NCBI GenBank assembly: GCA_016841725.1
Contig: JAENYP010000010.1
Span: 84,716 to 148,715 of the forward strand
DNA from: Thermincola carboxydiphila
GTDB lineage: Bacteria > Bacillota > Thermincolia > Thermincolales > UBA2595
Reading direction: 5' to 3'
Length of the DNA: 64,000 bases
Under the pieces are notes generated by a model. It had not been told where the DNA came from. It did no database searches and was given only the letters and a program-made list of their open reading frames with translations. Each line of letters opens with the position of its first letter. Position 1 is the first letter of the stretch. Position numbers and translations under genes: made by a program. Positions 1-8,407 of this stretch are shown here, one piece after another.

Positions 1-266
1 TTTTGCACCAGAGATAATCCCAGCACCCGGGTATTTCGGAAAACCTTGCCCAGTTCCCGGTAATTTACTTTAGCCAGGGGCGGGTACATCATAATAATCA
101 GACCTACCGCAATTGGTATTGAGGTAGTCCCCACAGACAACCTGTCTAAGAGATCAGCCACCCCGGGGAAAATGTACCCGATGCCAACCCCAATAGCCAT
201 TGCCAGAAAGATCCAGAGAGTCAGCAGTCTGTCCAGCACAGACAATTTTGCCTCTTTTTGCGCCAT
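1..266 (-). CDS. acr3: Acr3-type arsenite efflux permease (partial, N-terminus only)
   Basis: Arsenite/antimonite exporter of the inner membrane, a member of the bile acid:sodium symporter superfamily (ACR3/ArsB-type). Only the first 88 or so residues lie in the window; the gene runs off the left edge. The translation starts [14 protein letters not shown] and contains [17 protein letters not shown], a first membrane segment, and [14 protein letters not shown], both diagnostic for Acr3. The ATG at 266 has a good ribosome binding site (GGAGGT) just upstream at 274-280. It lies 42 bases after arsR on the same strand, so the two form an arsR-acr3 operon controlled by the ArsR repressor. Identification is firm; completeness of the gene cannot be judged. 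Confidence 0.9.
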   Translation of the reverse strand, partial: MAQKEAKLSVLDRLLTLWIFLAMAIGVGIGYIFPGVADLLDRLSVGTTSIPIAVGLIIMMYPPLAKVNYRELGKVFRNTRVLGLSLVQ

Positions 267-308
267 TCCAGTTTACCTCCTTGATATCATTATCTGTTAG
301 TCTGACTG

Positions 309-671
309 TCAGTTTTTCGCAGTTAATTTTTCACAAACAGCCGGGTCAGTTCTTACCTGGGAAGGCGGCAGATTTTCCAGTTTCTTTAGGATAGGTTCCG
401 CATAACACCGGACTGTTTCCGCCGCTTCATCCGTAAAAATCTCCTGAAAAACACTGCCATTCAAGGAATAGTATATCCATTTCCCTTCTTTGCTGTCTTT
501 TACTAACCCAGCCTGCCTCAGGATTTTCAGGTGGTGGGAAACAGCAGGCTGAGATATGTCGAGTTTATCGAAGATTTCACAAACACACATCTCCTGTTCT
601 GACAGCATATTTAGTATTTTTAATCTGATTTCATCTCCTAAAGCCTTATAGAATTCTGCAATTTTTTTCAT
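309..671 (-). CDS. arsR: ArsR/SmtB-family arsenic-responsive repressor
   Basis: A 120-residue winged-helix repressor. The EMCVCEI motif (residues 27-33) is the classic As(III)-binding CxC site in the helix of ArsR proteins, and SQPAVSHHLKILRQAGLV is the DNA recognition helix and following strand. Family members release DNA when arsenite binds the cysteines. It precedes acr3 in the same direction and presumably represses its own operon from the AT-rich palindromic site upstream. Starts at ATG with GGAAGGGAG ahead of it. A second ArsR is encoded at 2439-2777, with a similar but not identical sensor, so the two ars operons can be controlled separately. Confidence 0.92.
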   Translation of the reverse strand: MKKIAEFYKALGDEIRLKILNMLSEQEMCVCEIFDKLDISQPAVSHHLKILRQAGLVKDSKEGKWIYYSLNGSVFQEIFTDEAAETVRCYAEPILKKLENLPPSQVRTDPAVCEKLTAKN

Positions 672-770
672 GTATTACTCCCTTCCGTATAATGTTTAAA
701 TATATTTAATATTATTTATATGTTTATAATATATAATCTTATGCTAAAAAGCAATATTTGGAGTGAATTT
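672..770 (-). promoter_or_regulatory. Promoter and operator of arsR-acr3
   Basis: Very AT-rich stretch with a perfect 14 bp palindrome (TTAAATATATTTAA at 696-709), typical of ArsR/SmtB operators. On the minus strand a TTGCTT hexamer is followed after 17 bases by TATTAT, a plausible sigma-A promoter immediately upstream of the palindrome. The repressor assignment is inferred from position. Confidence 0.55.
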
Positions 771-853
771 ATTTGACACATCCCTGCTCGTAAGATTTAA
801 AATTTAAAAAGGATTTAAGAAAATACAGGAAGAATTATTAAATATTGATTAGC

Positions 854-866
854 AATGATTATCATT
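854..866. promoter_or_regulatory. Fur-box-like near-palindrome in a geneless stretch
   Basis: AATGATTATCATT resembles the core of a Fur/PerR-type operator (consensus with ATTATCAT arms). It sits in the 771-1062 gap between the two ars operons. No gene is visible in the gap; a TTGACT-like hexamer and a GGAGGGG sequence near 1050 suggest the remnant of a lost gene. Confidence 0.25.
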
Positions 867-1062
867 ATTTGACTGGTATTTTTATGGATATTAAGCGCCT
901 TTTCAGCAGCTGCTTGAATGTCTGCCTTCTTATAACAGGCTGAAAACGGTAACCTCAAAAAAGAACCAGTTCATGGGAAAACTGTCTTCAGGGAAGAGAA
1001 TTACCAAAAAAATATTTCTGGGAGCTAATGCTGAAATTTCTTATCAATTAGGAGGGGTATTG

Positions 1063-1092
1063 AGAAAAGGCTCCACGCCTGGAGCCTTTTCT
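1063..1092 (-). terminator. Intrinsic terminator of the ArsP operon
   Basis: A perfect 12 bp stem (1063-1074 with 1081-1092, AGAAAAGGCTCC and its complement) with a 6-base loop. It is followed on the minus strand by a short T-rich run and ends the permease gene 11 bases upstream. Confidence 0.85.
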
Positions 1093-1102
1093 TGCTGCTC
1101 AA

Positions 1103-2119
1103 CTATCCCAAAAGATATGATGTTGCATTAAAAAAGTAACCCATAACAACAATTCCAACCGCTACTATCGCGAAGAAGACTGCCAGGAGTTTGGGTTTGA
1201 CCACCTTTTTCAGCATAATCATAGAGGGCAGCGATAAGGCTGTAACCGCCATCATGAAGGACATTACTGTTCCTACTCCAACCCCTTTGGCTAATAATGC
1301 TTCGGCTATCGGCAAAGTGCCAAAGATATCGGCATACATGGGAATGCCTACTACTGTTGCGAGTATCACCGCAAATGGATTATTATCACCAACCACATTT
1401 TCTATAATTGACTGGGGAATCCAGTTGTGAATTACCGCTCCTATCCCGACACCAACCAGGACGTAGAGCCACACTCTTTTGATAATGTCTCTGACCTGAT
1501 CCCTGGCAAAGGCTATTCTTTCTTCACGTGTCTTCTCAACAACTACAGAGTCGACATTTTCAATTTCTCTGACATAACCTTCCACATACTTTTCCAGACC
1601 TAACTTGTCAATAAATGTGCCGCCGACAACTGCCAAAACCAAACCGACAATAACATAGGCAATGGCAATTTTAGCTCCGAAAAATGACATTAATATCAAT
1701 ATTGATGCCAAATCTACAAGTGGTGAGGATATCAGGAATGAAAAGGTAATTCCCAACGGCAGACCTGCCGAGGTAAAACCGATAAATATCGGTATACTGG
1801 AGCAGCTTCAGAATGGGGTAATTGTTCCCAATAATGCGCCAAGAATATTACCTTTGATACCTCCCATCCTGCCCAGAATTTTTTTGGTCCTTTCAGGCGG
1901 GAAATAGCTTTGAATGTACGATATGCCAAAAATAAGCACAGACAATAAGATGAAAATCTTGATCGTATCATAGATAAAAAACTGGATACTCCCCCCAAGT
2001 CTCTCCTGGACAGACAAACCAAATACCTTTTCCACCAACAGGCTTACCGATTCTGAAAGCCATGTCATTCTTAGAAGTTGGTCGTTGAGCCAAATAAATA
2101 TCTGAGTTAAAATCTGCAT
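1103..2119 (-). CDS. arsP: ArsP/DUF318-family permease with in-frame TGA (selenoprotein candidate)
   Basis: Integral membrane permease of the ArsP (organoarsenical efflux, COG0701) type. Read through a single TGA at 1810-1808, the reading frame is continuous for 338 codons, the normal family length. The TGA is codon 104 and falls in the motif TPF-U-SCSSIPIF, where the family has the highly conserved cysteine of TPFCSCS. Upstream (residues 1-103) and downstream (105-338) halves are both fully conserved and in the same frame, with about eight membrane segments. A stem-loop follows the TGA at suitable distance (see separate entry). Read conventionally, this would be a 103-residue fragment. The simplest interpretation is selenocysteine; the alternative is a recent nonsense mutation (TGC/TGT to TGA). 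The operon also contains arsR and a thioredoxin-like gene upstream. Confidence 0.72.
1757..1793 (-). promoter_or_regulatory. Candidate bacterial SECIS hairpins after the ArsP TGA
   Basis: On the minus strand two perfect hairpins follow the TGA. The first (1793-1778) has a 7 bp stem and its loop lies about 20-25 bases past the TGA, the usual bSECIS distance, although the loop lacks the typical G. The second (1770-1757) has a 6 bp stem around a GGTC core, GCAGGTCTGC, strikingly like the apical part of the E. coli fdhF SECIS, but lies about 40 bases past the TGA, further than usual. Function is inferred. Confidence 0.4.
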
Positions 2120-2187
2120 AAAACTTCACCACTCTGTCTGATATATTTATCCGAATACCTAACCACAGCTAATACTTCCACTCTTAG

Positions 2188-2433
2188 TTAGCCTTTGGCA
2201 GCTTCTGTGATAACTTCTGTCAGCTTTACTTTAGAAGGCACACCACCCGACAATTTTACCTGGCCGTCAATTACCAGAGCAGGGGTTGACATAACACCAA
2301 AAGACATTATTTCCTTGAAATCTGTTATATGAGTGACACTGGCATCCAAATTCTGTTCTGCCAGCACATTAAAAACCATCTGCTCAAGTTTGTTGCAGTT
2401 AGCACACCCAGCACCCAATACTTTAATATCCAA
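2188..2433 (-). CDS. Small thioredoxin-fold redox protein (redox-active disulfide protein 2 type)
   Basis: An 81-residue thioredoxin-fold protein with a GCANCNKL active site (CxxC, residues 8-11 of the chosen start) and the cis-proline loop GVMSTPALVID. This family commonly accompanies ArsP-type permeases and arsR and is thought to supply reducing power or deliver metalloid. I chose a TTG start at 2433 (MDIKVLGAGC), because the longer GTG start at 2442 is inside the Shine-Dalgarno sequence AAAAGGAGGTG; the TTG has an ideal 8-base spacing. It lies between arsR (overlap region) and the permease gene, clearly one operon. Precise substrate is unknown. Confidence 0.85.
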   Translation of the reverse strand: MDIKVLGAGCANCNKLEQMVFNVLAEQNLDASVTHITDFKEIMSFGVMSTPALVIDGQVKLSGGVPSKVKLTEVITEAAKG

Positions 2434-2438
2434 GCCAA

Positions 2439-2777
2439 TCACCTCCTTTTGCTTTTTGCTTTCTTACTTAATAGCTCTAAAGTCTCATTGACCTGGGTAA
2501 CAAGTATCTCTTCCACCAAATCCAGTATTTCAAAAACCTGGGGATAGATTACCGAATATATGACCTTTAGACCTTCTTTCCGGCTGGCCACAATATTTTG
2601 TTTGCGCAGAATTGCCAGGTGCTGGGACATGTTTGACTGCTCCACATCCAAGTCCTCGGTAAACTCACAAACACATTTCTCTCCATCCATCAGGTGCTTT
2701 AATATACGTACCCTGGTCGGATGAGCAAGGGCCTTAAAAAAATCGGCTTCCATTCCGAACAACCTTTCATTCATCAT
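2439..2777 (-). CDS. ArsR/SmtB-family metalloregulator (second copy)
   Basis: A 112-residue winged-helix repressor with a CVCEF metal-site motif in GEKCVCEFTEDLDVEQSN and the recognition segment SNMSQHLAILRKQNIV. It is the first gene of the operon with the thioredoxin-like protein and the ArsP-type permease, so it most likely represses them in the absence of arsenite or a related thiophilic metalloid. The stop codon lies within the ribosome binding site of the next gene, implying translational coupling. A perfect AT palindrome lies upstream. It differs in most residues from the other ArsR at 309-671. Confidence 0.9.
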   Translation of the reverse strand: MMNERLFGMEADFFKALAHPTRVRILKHLMDGEKCVCEFTEDLDVEQSNMSQHLAILRKQNIVASRKEGLKVIYSVIYPQVFEILDLVEEILVTQVNETLELLSKKAKSKRR

Positions 2778-2838
2778 ATCACCCCTTGTCTTAATTAGTT
2801 TTTCGGAGGCTAAATTAAAAGTATTTATATTACATTAT

Positions 2839-2854
2839 ATTATAATCTTATAAT
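2839..2854. promoter_or_regulatory. Perfect palindrome upstream of second arsR, likely operator
   Basis: ATTATAA-TC-TTATAAT, a perfect 7-2-7 inverted repeat 62 bases upstream of the arsR start in an AT-rich stretch, in the position expected for the ArsR operator overlapping the promoter. Confidence 0.5.
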
Positions 2855-2905
2855 ATAACTATAACTGCTCACTGTTATCAAGTCAATATTTTTGTATAAT
2901 AATTG

Positions 2906-2953
2906 TTGACAATTAAAAAAGTAAACGCTATTATATTATTAAACAGTGTTCAA
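2906..2953 (+). promoter_or_regulatory. Promoter and operator of the tetR operon
   Basis: TTGACA (2906-2911), 17-base spacer, TATTAT (2929-2934): a strong sigma-A promoter. The near-perfect palindrome TTAAACAGTGTTCAA (2939-2953) follows at the transcription start. It resembles typical TetR-family operators and implies autorepression. Confidence 0.75.
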
Positions 2954-2987
2954 TAAATTTAACTCAGTTAAAACGGAAGGTGTTGTT

Positions 2988-3626
2988 ATGGGATCTAAAG
3001 AACGTAAAGAACGGGAGCGCAGGGAAAAACAGGAACTCATCCTAAACACAGCAGCTGAGATTATGAAAGAGGACGGTATTGATAATATCTCCATTAGGAA
3101 AATTGCATCCAGAATAGAATACTCACCGGCAATTATCTACCATTATTTTAAGGATAAAGATGAAATATTAAACCATCTGATGCAAAGAGGTTACCGGAAA
3201 ATACTGGATGGATTGGCTGCGGCGCTGGATACCACAGATGACCCAAGAGAAAAACTCAGGCAAATGACGCGAAATTATATTGAGGTATCTCTGCAAATGT
3301 CTGACGAATACAAGGCTGTACAGCTTAACAGCACGCCCGGGGTTGTAGCCCAAACTGCCTCTCTATTCAAAGGTGCCGCCGCAAAAAAACCGGCCCTGAA
3401 AATTCTTTTCCAGGGCCTCAAAGAAATTTACAAAGACAGAGACATAGATGACAGTGTTATTGAACTGACGGCTCAGATCATCGCCGCAAGTACCTTTGGC
3501 CTGATTATACGCCTGATTATGGAACAGGACCTGATTTCTGAGGAACAAAAAACTAACCTTATTGATCAATTCATAAGAATTACTGTTGATGGAATGGTAT
3601 TGGGAAACACTCTGGATAGGGGGTGA
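2988..3626 (+). CDS. TetR/AcrR-family transcriptional regulator
   Basis: A 212-residue one-component repressor. The N-terminal HTH (residues about 10-55) contains DNISIRKIASRIEYSPAIIYHYFKDKDEIL, recognisable as the TetR DNA-binding signature in shorter pieces such as SPAIIYHYFKDKDEIL. The C-terminal domain is a WHG-like all-helical ligand pocket. The start was set at ATG 2988 (MGSKERKERER), which has GGAAGG upstream; an alternative GTG at 2946 would lie inside the operator palindrome and is rejected. It is followed 4 bases later by a DUF6920-type gene, which is probably its regulatory target. Ligand is unknown. Confidence 0.88.
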   Translation: MGSKERKERERREKQELILNTAAEIMKEDGIDNISIRKIASRIEYSPAIIYHYFKDKDEILNHLMQRGYRKILDGLAAALDTTDDPREKLRQMTRNYIEVSLQMSDEYKAVQLNSTPGVVAQTASLFKGAAAKKPALKILFQGLKEIYKDRDIDDSVIELTAQIIAASTFGLIIRLIMEQDLISEEQKTNLIDQFIRITVDGMVLGNTLDRG

Positions 3627-3630
3627 TGAA

Positions 3631-4476
3631 ATGCCTAAAGTAATCAAGTTTGTCCTTGCACTTGTTGTGGCTATACCGGTCCTGCTTCTGATGGCGTCAT
3701 TTATTGCTAATTACCTGTTCACCCTTAACGCAGAAAAAGAGGTCATAGCACTGTTTGATAACATCGACGATAAAAAAGAAATTGTCCGCAAAGAGGACCT
3801 TGAAGGGCTGCCGGGCACTGTCCAAAAATGGCTGGAACACTCTCAGGTAATCGGCAAAGAGAGAATCAAAACAGTTCACCTGAAACAAAAAGGCCTTATG
3901 CGAACCACTGAAGATGGAAAATGGATGCCCGCCGAAGCAGAACAGTACTTTAGAGTAGACGAACCAGGCTTTGTATGGACAGCCAAAATTAAAATAGCAC
4001 CCGCCGCCTACCTGGCAGGAAGGGATAAGTATTATGAAGGAAAAGGCCACATGCTGATTAAACTCCTTTCACTGATACCTGTCGCAGATTCCAGGGGAGA
4101 AGAAATAGACCAGGGTACGCTCTTGCGATACATGGCTGAAATGCCCTGGTTTCCAACAGCAGCCTTAAACGATTACATCGAATGGGAAGAAATTGACTCT
4201 AACAGAGCCAGAGCAACCATGAGCTATGGAGGCGTAACCGCTTCAGGGATATATGAATTTAACGAAGAGGGTGAGGTTGTCAGCTTCATCGCCAACAGAT
4301 ACCGGGAAGTAAATGGGAGGTATGTGCTTCAGGACTGGGGGGGTATTACGAGGGAATACCGGGAATTTAACGGTATCAGAATTCCTAATAAAACCGATGT
4401 CATCTGGAAACCGGAAACAGGAGATTTCACCTGGTATAAGTTGGAGATTACCGGAATTGAATATAATAAAACATGA
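3631..4476 (+). CDS. DUF6920/DUF6544-family membrane-anchored protein
   Basis: A 281-residue protein with one N-terminal membrane helix (residues about 5-28, KFVLALVVAIPVLLLMASFI) and a large extracytoplasmic domain of the DUF6544/DUF6920 type, recognised by segments such as GLPGTVQKWLEHSQVIGKE and PEAEQYFRVDEPGFVW-like beta strands. The family has no established biochemical function; its fold is related to outer-leaflet lipid or ligand-binding beta proteins. It lies 4 bases downstream of tetR with its own AGGGGGTGATGAA ribosome binding site, so the pair is one operon. Start ATG at 3631 is preferred over upstream in-frame codons that lie inside tetR. Confidence 0.7.
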   Translation: MPKVIKFVLALVVAIPVLLLMASFIANYLFTLNAEKEVIALFDNIDDKKEIVRKEDLEGLPGTVQKWLEHSQVIGKERIKTVHLKQKGLMRTTEDGKWMPAEAEQYFRVDEPGFVWTAKIKIAPAAYLAGRDKYYEGKGHMLIKLLSLIPVADSRGEEIDQGTLLRYMAEMPWFPTAALNDYIEWEEIDSNRARATMSYGGVTASGIYEFNEEGEVVSFIANRYREVNGRYVLQDWGGITREYREFNGIRIPNKTDVIWKPETGDFTWYKLEITGIEYNKT

Positions 4477-4488
4477 GGAGGTAAGCCC

Positions 4489-4572
4489 ATGAAAACTAAA
4501 GAAAAGGCTGCCAGCCTGACTGCTCTGCGACTGCTCTTATCAATAATAATACCGGGATATTCAGTAGTTTAA
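4489..4572 (+). pseudogene. 27-codon ORF, likely remnant of a membrane protein gene
   Basis: ATG with an excellent ribosome binding site (GAGGAGGTAAGCCC) directly downstream of the DUF6920 gene. The peptide MKTKEKAASLTALRLLLSII reads like the beginning of a membrane protein that stops after 27 residues at a TAA. The next gene, on the opposite strand, ends 2 bases away. I read it as the 5' stub of a deleted third gene of the tetR operon; a genuine small membrane peptide cannot be excluded. Confidence 0.4.
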
Positions 4573-4573
4573 G

Positions 4574-4900
4574 TTAATGCCTGGGCGCCCACAGAATAAC
4601 CGTCACACCCGCCAGACAAATTACCGCTCCAACCCAGTCATAAAGGTCGGGAGGCTTTTTGTCAATTCCCCAACCCCATAATAAAGAGAGGATGATAAAC
4701 ACCCCTCCATAAGCCGCATAAACCCTGCCAAAACTGGGGAATTTCTGCAATGTGGGAATAATCCCATAAAAAACCAGAATAATTCCTCCGACGAGTCCAT
4801 ACCATGCCGGCCTCGCTTCACGAAGCCATAACCAGACAAGATACCCTCCGCCTATTTCCGCCAGACCGGCAAGTATAAAGAGAGTCACTGCGTGTATCAT
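4574..4900 (-). CDS. ynfA: YnfA/UPF0060-family small membrane protein
   Basis: A 108-residue protein with four membrane helices, the same length as E. coli YnfA. Motifs [37 protein letters not shown] and [12 protein letters not shown] are characteristic. The family is related to small multidrug resistance transporters; transport of toxic cations has been reported for some members, but substrate here is unknown. Start set at ATG 4900 ([10 protein letters not shown]), 8 bases after GAAGGGGG, rather than at the upstream ATG 4918. It is monocistronic, with its own promoter upstream. Confidence 0.9.
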   Translation of the reverse strand: MIHAVTLFILAGLAEIGGGYLVWLWLREARPAWYGLVGGIILVFYGIIPTLQKFPSFGRVYAAYGGVFIILSLLWGWGIDKKPPDLYDWVGAVICLAGVTVILWAPRH

Positions 4901-4972
4901 ACCACTTCCCCCTTCCAAGACTTATTTTATCTGTTAGACTTTGCTCTTATGTGCTACGTTTTGTAGTATTTC

Positions 4973-5002
4973 ATTATATACCCCACTCCTTGGAAAAGTC
5001 AA
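4973..5002 (-). promoter_or_regulatory. Promoter of ynfA
   Basis: On the minus strand TTGACT (5002-4997), an 18-base spacer, and TATAAT (4978-4973). A short inverted repeat (CTACAAAACGTAG around 4953-4965) lies at the expected transcription start and may be an operator. Confidence 0.6.
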
Positions 5003-5115
5003 CAAATTAAGCAAAACGTCCCACCAAAATGTGGTGTAATTTTTGGAGACTGGTAACCAGTGTTCATATAGTTCATATTATAAATTGATAGATGTAACTT
5101 CGAGGTGTATAATAA

Positions 5116-5661
5116 ATGGCTAAAAATAAACAGCATCTTGTGCGATTGAATAATATGGCCAAACTGCCAATATTGGGCAAAGGTAAATATGGAATAGTAT
5201 ATAAGATAGATGACAGAATCTGTGTTAAGATTAATAAAGATCCGGAGATTAATATGAAAGAAGTGGAGTTATACAGGATATACAGAGACTGTCCATTATT
5301 CCCAAAATACTATGGCTGTGGTGAAAACTATATAGTGATGGAATTAATAAAAGGGGAATCGTTAAAAAGTTATTTAGATAAAGGTGCCATTTTAACTCGT
5401 AATATCCTAAGGCAGTTAGTTATGATGTTTGAAGAAGGGGCTAAAGCGGGATTAAATCTTAACCCCAATGCCAGGCATATTATTTTAACTTCCAGAAAAT
5501 ACGCAAGGTTAGTAGACATTGAAGATATAATAAAATTTTCCTCGGCCAAACCCTTTATGTTGATGAACCGGTTGAATAAATACGCACAGAAACAAGCTTT
5601 CCTGGATTATGTAAACCATAACAGTAAATGGCTAATGGCTCAATGGGAAGTGAAAATTTAG
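5116..5661 (+). CDS. Small protein-kinase-like protein
   Basis: A 181-residue protein that has the N-lobe of a eukaryotic-type protein kinase: a glycine-rich loop (LGKGKYGIVYKI, residues about 20-31), the ATP-binding lysine in RICVKIN, and the hinge NYIVMELIKGESL. The C-lobe is abbreviated: no HRD motif is visible, and NPNARHIILTSRKYARLVDIED takes the place of the catalytic and DFG segments (read as shorter pieces). Similar minimal kinases (YrzF type) occur in Bacillus and Clostridia; many are of unknown activity. It stands alone, convergent with the sulfur operon, with GAGGT before the ATG. It may be a degenerate kinase or a ligand-binding pseudokinase. Confidence 0.65.
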   Translation: MAKNKQHLVRLNNMAKLPILGKGKYGIVYKIDDRICVKINKDPEINMKEVELYRIYRDCPLFPKYYGCGENYIVMELIKGESLKSYLDKGAILTRNILRQLVMMFEEGAKAGLNLNPNARHIILTSRKYARLVDIEDIIKFSSAKPFMLMNRLNKYAQKQAFLDYVNHNSKWLMAQWEVKI

Positions 5662-5667
5662 GATCAG

Positions 5668-5701
5668 CGCCGCTTGTATGCATTTCAGCATATAAGCGGC
5701 G
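5668..5701. repeat. Hairpin at the end of the sulfur operon, copy 1 of a repeated element
   Basis: CGCCGCTT and its complement form an 8 bp outer stem, with a second inner stem (TATGC/GCATA). It lies between the convergent kinase gene and cysN. It lacks a clear T-run. The sequence is about 80 percent identical to the terminator hairpin at 19123-19161, including the loop TTTCAGCAT, so both are copies of one small palindromic element. Confidence 0.6.
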
Positions 5702-5724
5702 TAACTCAATGGCGAAAACCGGTT

Positions 5725-7491
5725 CTATAATAAAACAGCCTTGGCATCTGCTAACATTTTTTTCACCTGAAGATACATACTCTCTGTCGTTTCATTTTCG
5801 TCAATATGCAAATCGATGGGCATATTATGGTCGTCTTTTTCTCCGATCCATACCAATTTTGTATCCTGGACACCAATCAGGGAATTAATTATGTTAAGAT
5901 CACGGTGTCCCAAATCGTCAGAGGTTGTGATGACAATATTCCCTGCATTCAACAATATATTGGATGCCTCAGCCACTTTTCCCCAAAATGCTGCTCGGTC
6001 TTTTATGGCATCGTCTGCCCCCAGGTCAAGATTGTATACTACCCTACCCTCAATAAAAAGCCCTCTTTCAAGATAACCTGCAAGGTTTTTCTTTTCTATA
6101 TCCCTTTTCCCGGAAATAAGAATCAGCATCTGTTTTTGCGCAAATCTGACTGCTCTTTCCTCTCTTGTAACAGCGCTCCCGCTCCAACCGGCCTTGATTC
6201 CGCTTAGTTTTTCCCCTGGCCGGTTGTGTCCGTCTTCCAGAGTATCTACAACAATCCCGCCACCGGATATTTCGTAGTTGTCAACCAGGACAAAGCGTGA
6301 GGTTTCTATTAAATTCTCTGCTTTGTCCAGGGCAATCTCTTTTCCCAGATTAAAAATGACTTCAGCAACTTCATGCCTTTGTACATACTGCCTGGTTGCA
6401 GTAGCTAATGTGGAGGCATCAAGAACTGTGATCACTTCGTCAAGTTCGGCTGCTGCCTTTTGAGTTCCGATCTTGATATGGTATCTCCTATCTTTATTTA
6501 AATCCTTTTTCCCCAGCCAAAACAGCTTTGTCTTAATCCTGGTGGAAACCTCCGGCTTGGCTTCTCCCGTTATACAGGCCAGTTCCCCTCTGGTTAAATA
6601 AACCTGTTCTTCAAGAGTAAACCCGGTTGCACTCCCGGCTAAATCCTCATCCGGTTCAGGACCATTAAATCTCTCGATTGACTTCACTCTGGACTTTTTT
6701 CCACTGGGATAGAAGGCCACCTCATCTCCAACCTTTACCCTTCCTGAATCGATGGTCCCCGCAACGATCCTCCTGTCATCTCCGCCGGCAGTAAATTTAT
6801 ATACGCCTTGTACAGGCATTCTGAAAACCTGATTTTGTGCTTCCTTCTTATTATCCAGTAAATCTAATTTCTCTAATACGGTTTCGCCCTGATACCAGGG
6901 CATTTTATCGGAAGCTGCCGCAACAAGGTCCCCCATGAAGCCGCTAACAGGGATAAATGAATTGGCTTCCAGACCAATTTCTGAGAGAAAAGCTTTATAC
7001 TCCGCTGCAATTTGTTCATATCTGGCCTGACTATAATCAATAAGGTCCATTTTGTTCACCAAAACGACAACCTGTTTTATGCCCAGCATGGATAACAGAT
7101 AGCCGTGCCTTTTGGAATTTTCCATCACGCCTTCATGGGCATCAATGACCAGCAGGGCAGCTTCAGCCCTGGCGGCACCGGTAACCATGTTTTTCAGAAA
7201 CTCAATGTGCCCCGGGGCATCAATAATAATATACTTTCTTTTGGGAGTTTTGAAAAATACTCTGGCAGCATCTATGGTAATTCCCTGTGCCTGCTCCTCT
7301 TTTAAAGCATCCAGCAAAAAAGCATATTCAAAAGGTTTTGCATTTCTCCGGCAGGTTTCCTTTACCTGCTCTAATTTTCCTTCAGGTAATGAATTGGTAT
7401 CTGCCAACAGCCGGCCAATAATGGTGCTTTTCCCATGATCCACGTGACCTACGATAACGATGTTCATATTGTCAAAGTTGTTCTTCACCAT
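5725..7491 (-). CDS. cysN: Sulfate adenylyltransferase large subunit with degenerate C-terminal kinase domain
   Basis: GTPase subunit of ATP sulfurylase (sulfate + ATP to APS), partner of CysD. Residues about 15-23 hold the P-loop [14 protein letters not shown] and NKMD complete the GTP-binding motifs, followed by the translation-factor beta barrel domains. The last 150 residues align with the APS kinase domain of CysNC fusions ([25 protein letters not shown]), but the Walker A loop GLSGSGKST is replaced by [10 protein letters not shown], so this domain cannot bind ATP normally. A separate functional cysC lies three genes upstream. Start set at ATG 7491 because GAGGG lies 9 bases before it; the ATG at 7500 abuts the ribosome binding site. 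Last gene of the operon. Confidence 0.92.
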   Translation of the reverse strand: MVKNNFDNMNIVIVGHVDHGKSTIIGRLLADTNSLPEGKLEQVKETCRRNAKPFEYAFLLDALKEEQAQGITIDAARVFFKTPKRKYIIIDAPGHIEFLKNMVTGAARAEAALLVIDAHEGVMENSKRHGYLLSMLGIKQVVVLVNKMDLIDYSQARYEQIAAEYKAFLSEIGLEANSFIPVSGFMGDLVAAASDKMPWYQGETVLEKLDLLDNKKEAQNQVFRMPVQGVYKFTAGGDDRRIVAGTIDSGRVKVGDEVAFYPSGKKSRVKSIERFNGPEPDEDLAGSATGFTLEEQVYLTRGELACITGEAKPEVSTRIKTKLFWLGKKDLNKDRRYHIKIGTQKAAAELDEVITVLDASTLATATRQYVQRHEVAEVIFNLGKEIALDKAENLIETSRFVLVDNYEISGGGIVVDTLEDGHNRPGEKLSGIKAGWSGSAVTREERAVRFAQKQMLILISGKRDIEKKNLAGYLERGLFIEGRVVYNLDLGADDAIKDRAAFWGKVAEASNILLNAGNIVITTSDDLGHRDLNIINSLIGVQDTKLVWIGEKDDHNMPIDLHIDENETTESMYLQVKKMLADAKAVLL

Positions 7492-7513
7492 TAATCCCAT
7501 CCCTCTTATGATA

Positions 7514-8395
7514 TTACATATATCCGGCTTTTCTCAATTCTTCCAATCCGCCGCCATCTTCTCGATCCTGTGCTCTTCCACTTCTTTCAGCAATGTTGGC
7601 AAACTTACCTGATCTTAATTCCTCAACAATTTCTGCTGCAGTAGCTGCATTGGAGTCAACCGGATGAGTACATGGCCAGCAGCCCAGTGACCGATATCTT
7701 TTTCCCTCTCCCTGATCAAAGTATAGAGATACCATCGGGATATTTTCTCTCTGAATATATTCCCAAAGGTCCAGTTCGGTCCAATCAAGAAGAGGATGAA
7801 TCCTGACATGGGTGCCTGGTGCAAAATCAGTTTTATACTGATTCCAGAATTCCGGCGGCTGTTCTCCAATATGCCAATCATTTTTCTGATCCCTCGGTGA
7901 AAAATATCTCTCTTTCGATCTTGACCCTTCCTCGTCAGACCTTACCCCAACAATAATTCCCGTAAAAGCAGCGGGATTTTTGTCCAACTCGTATTCGCCT
8001 GTTTCATGGTTCATTCGGTATCTCGGACCCGTTCCACTAAGTGTCGCCCTCAGGGCTTCAGTTTTCAACAGCCGGCAGCATTCTAACCGGGTACAGTTGC
8101 CATCAGGAAAAGTCATTTTGGATTTCAGGGCTTTAGTGTTTTCTCCATAAATCATATCAAGCTTCCATTGCCTGGCATAATTATCTCTGTATTGGATCAT
8201 CTCAGGGATTTTAAAATTAGTGTCTATATGAATCAAAGGAAATGGGACATGCCCAAAAAAGGCCTTGCGGGCAAGGTGAACTAGAACTGTGCTGTCTTTA
8301 CCTATAGACCAGAGCATCCCCAAATCTTTAAAATTGGCATATGCTTCCCGGAGTATATGAATTGATCTGTTTTCCAGCTTAGTCAGGTGGTCCAT
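7514..8395 (-). CDS. cysD: Sulfate adenylyltransferase small subunit
   Basis: Catalytic ATP-pyrophosphatase-fold subunit of ATP sulfurylase, 293 residues. The PP-loop motif SIGKDS is at residues 30-35 and the C-terminal [16 protein letters not shown] and RSGRAQDRE segments are typical of CysD. With CysN it activates sulfate to adenylylsulfate. It lies 22 bases upstream of cysN and 12 bases downstream of the ferredoxin-like APS reductase gene, all in the same direction, consistent with tight co-expression. ATG start with GGGGGAG upstream. Confidence 0.95.
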   Translation of the reverse strand: MDHLTKLENRSIHILREAYANFKDLGMLWSIGKDSTVLVHLARKAFFGHVPFPLIHIDTNFKIPEMIQYRDNYARQWKLDMIYGENTKALKSKMTFPDGNCTRLECCRLLKTEALRATLSGTGPRYRMNHETGEYELDKNPAAFTGIIVGVRSDEEGSRSKERYFSPRDQKNDWHIGEQPPEFWNQYKTDFAPGTHVRIHPLLDWTELDLWEYIQRENIPMVSLYFDQGEGKRYRSLGCWPCTHPVDSNAATAAEIVEELRSGKFANIAERSGRAQDREDGGGLEELRKAGYM

Positions 8396-8407
8396 TTTGT
8401 CTCCCCC

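Noticed and set aside
1103..1756. Treating the C-terminal ArsP half as an independent gene
   Set aside because: No start or ribosome site at its beginning, and its frame is continuous with the upstream half through one TGA.
2946..2987. Longer N-terminus for TetR (GTG 2946)
   Set aside because: This codon lies inside the operator palindrome and has no ribosome site.
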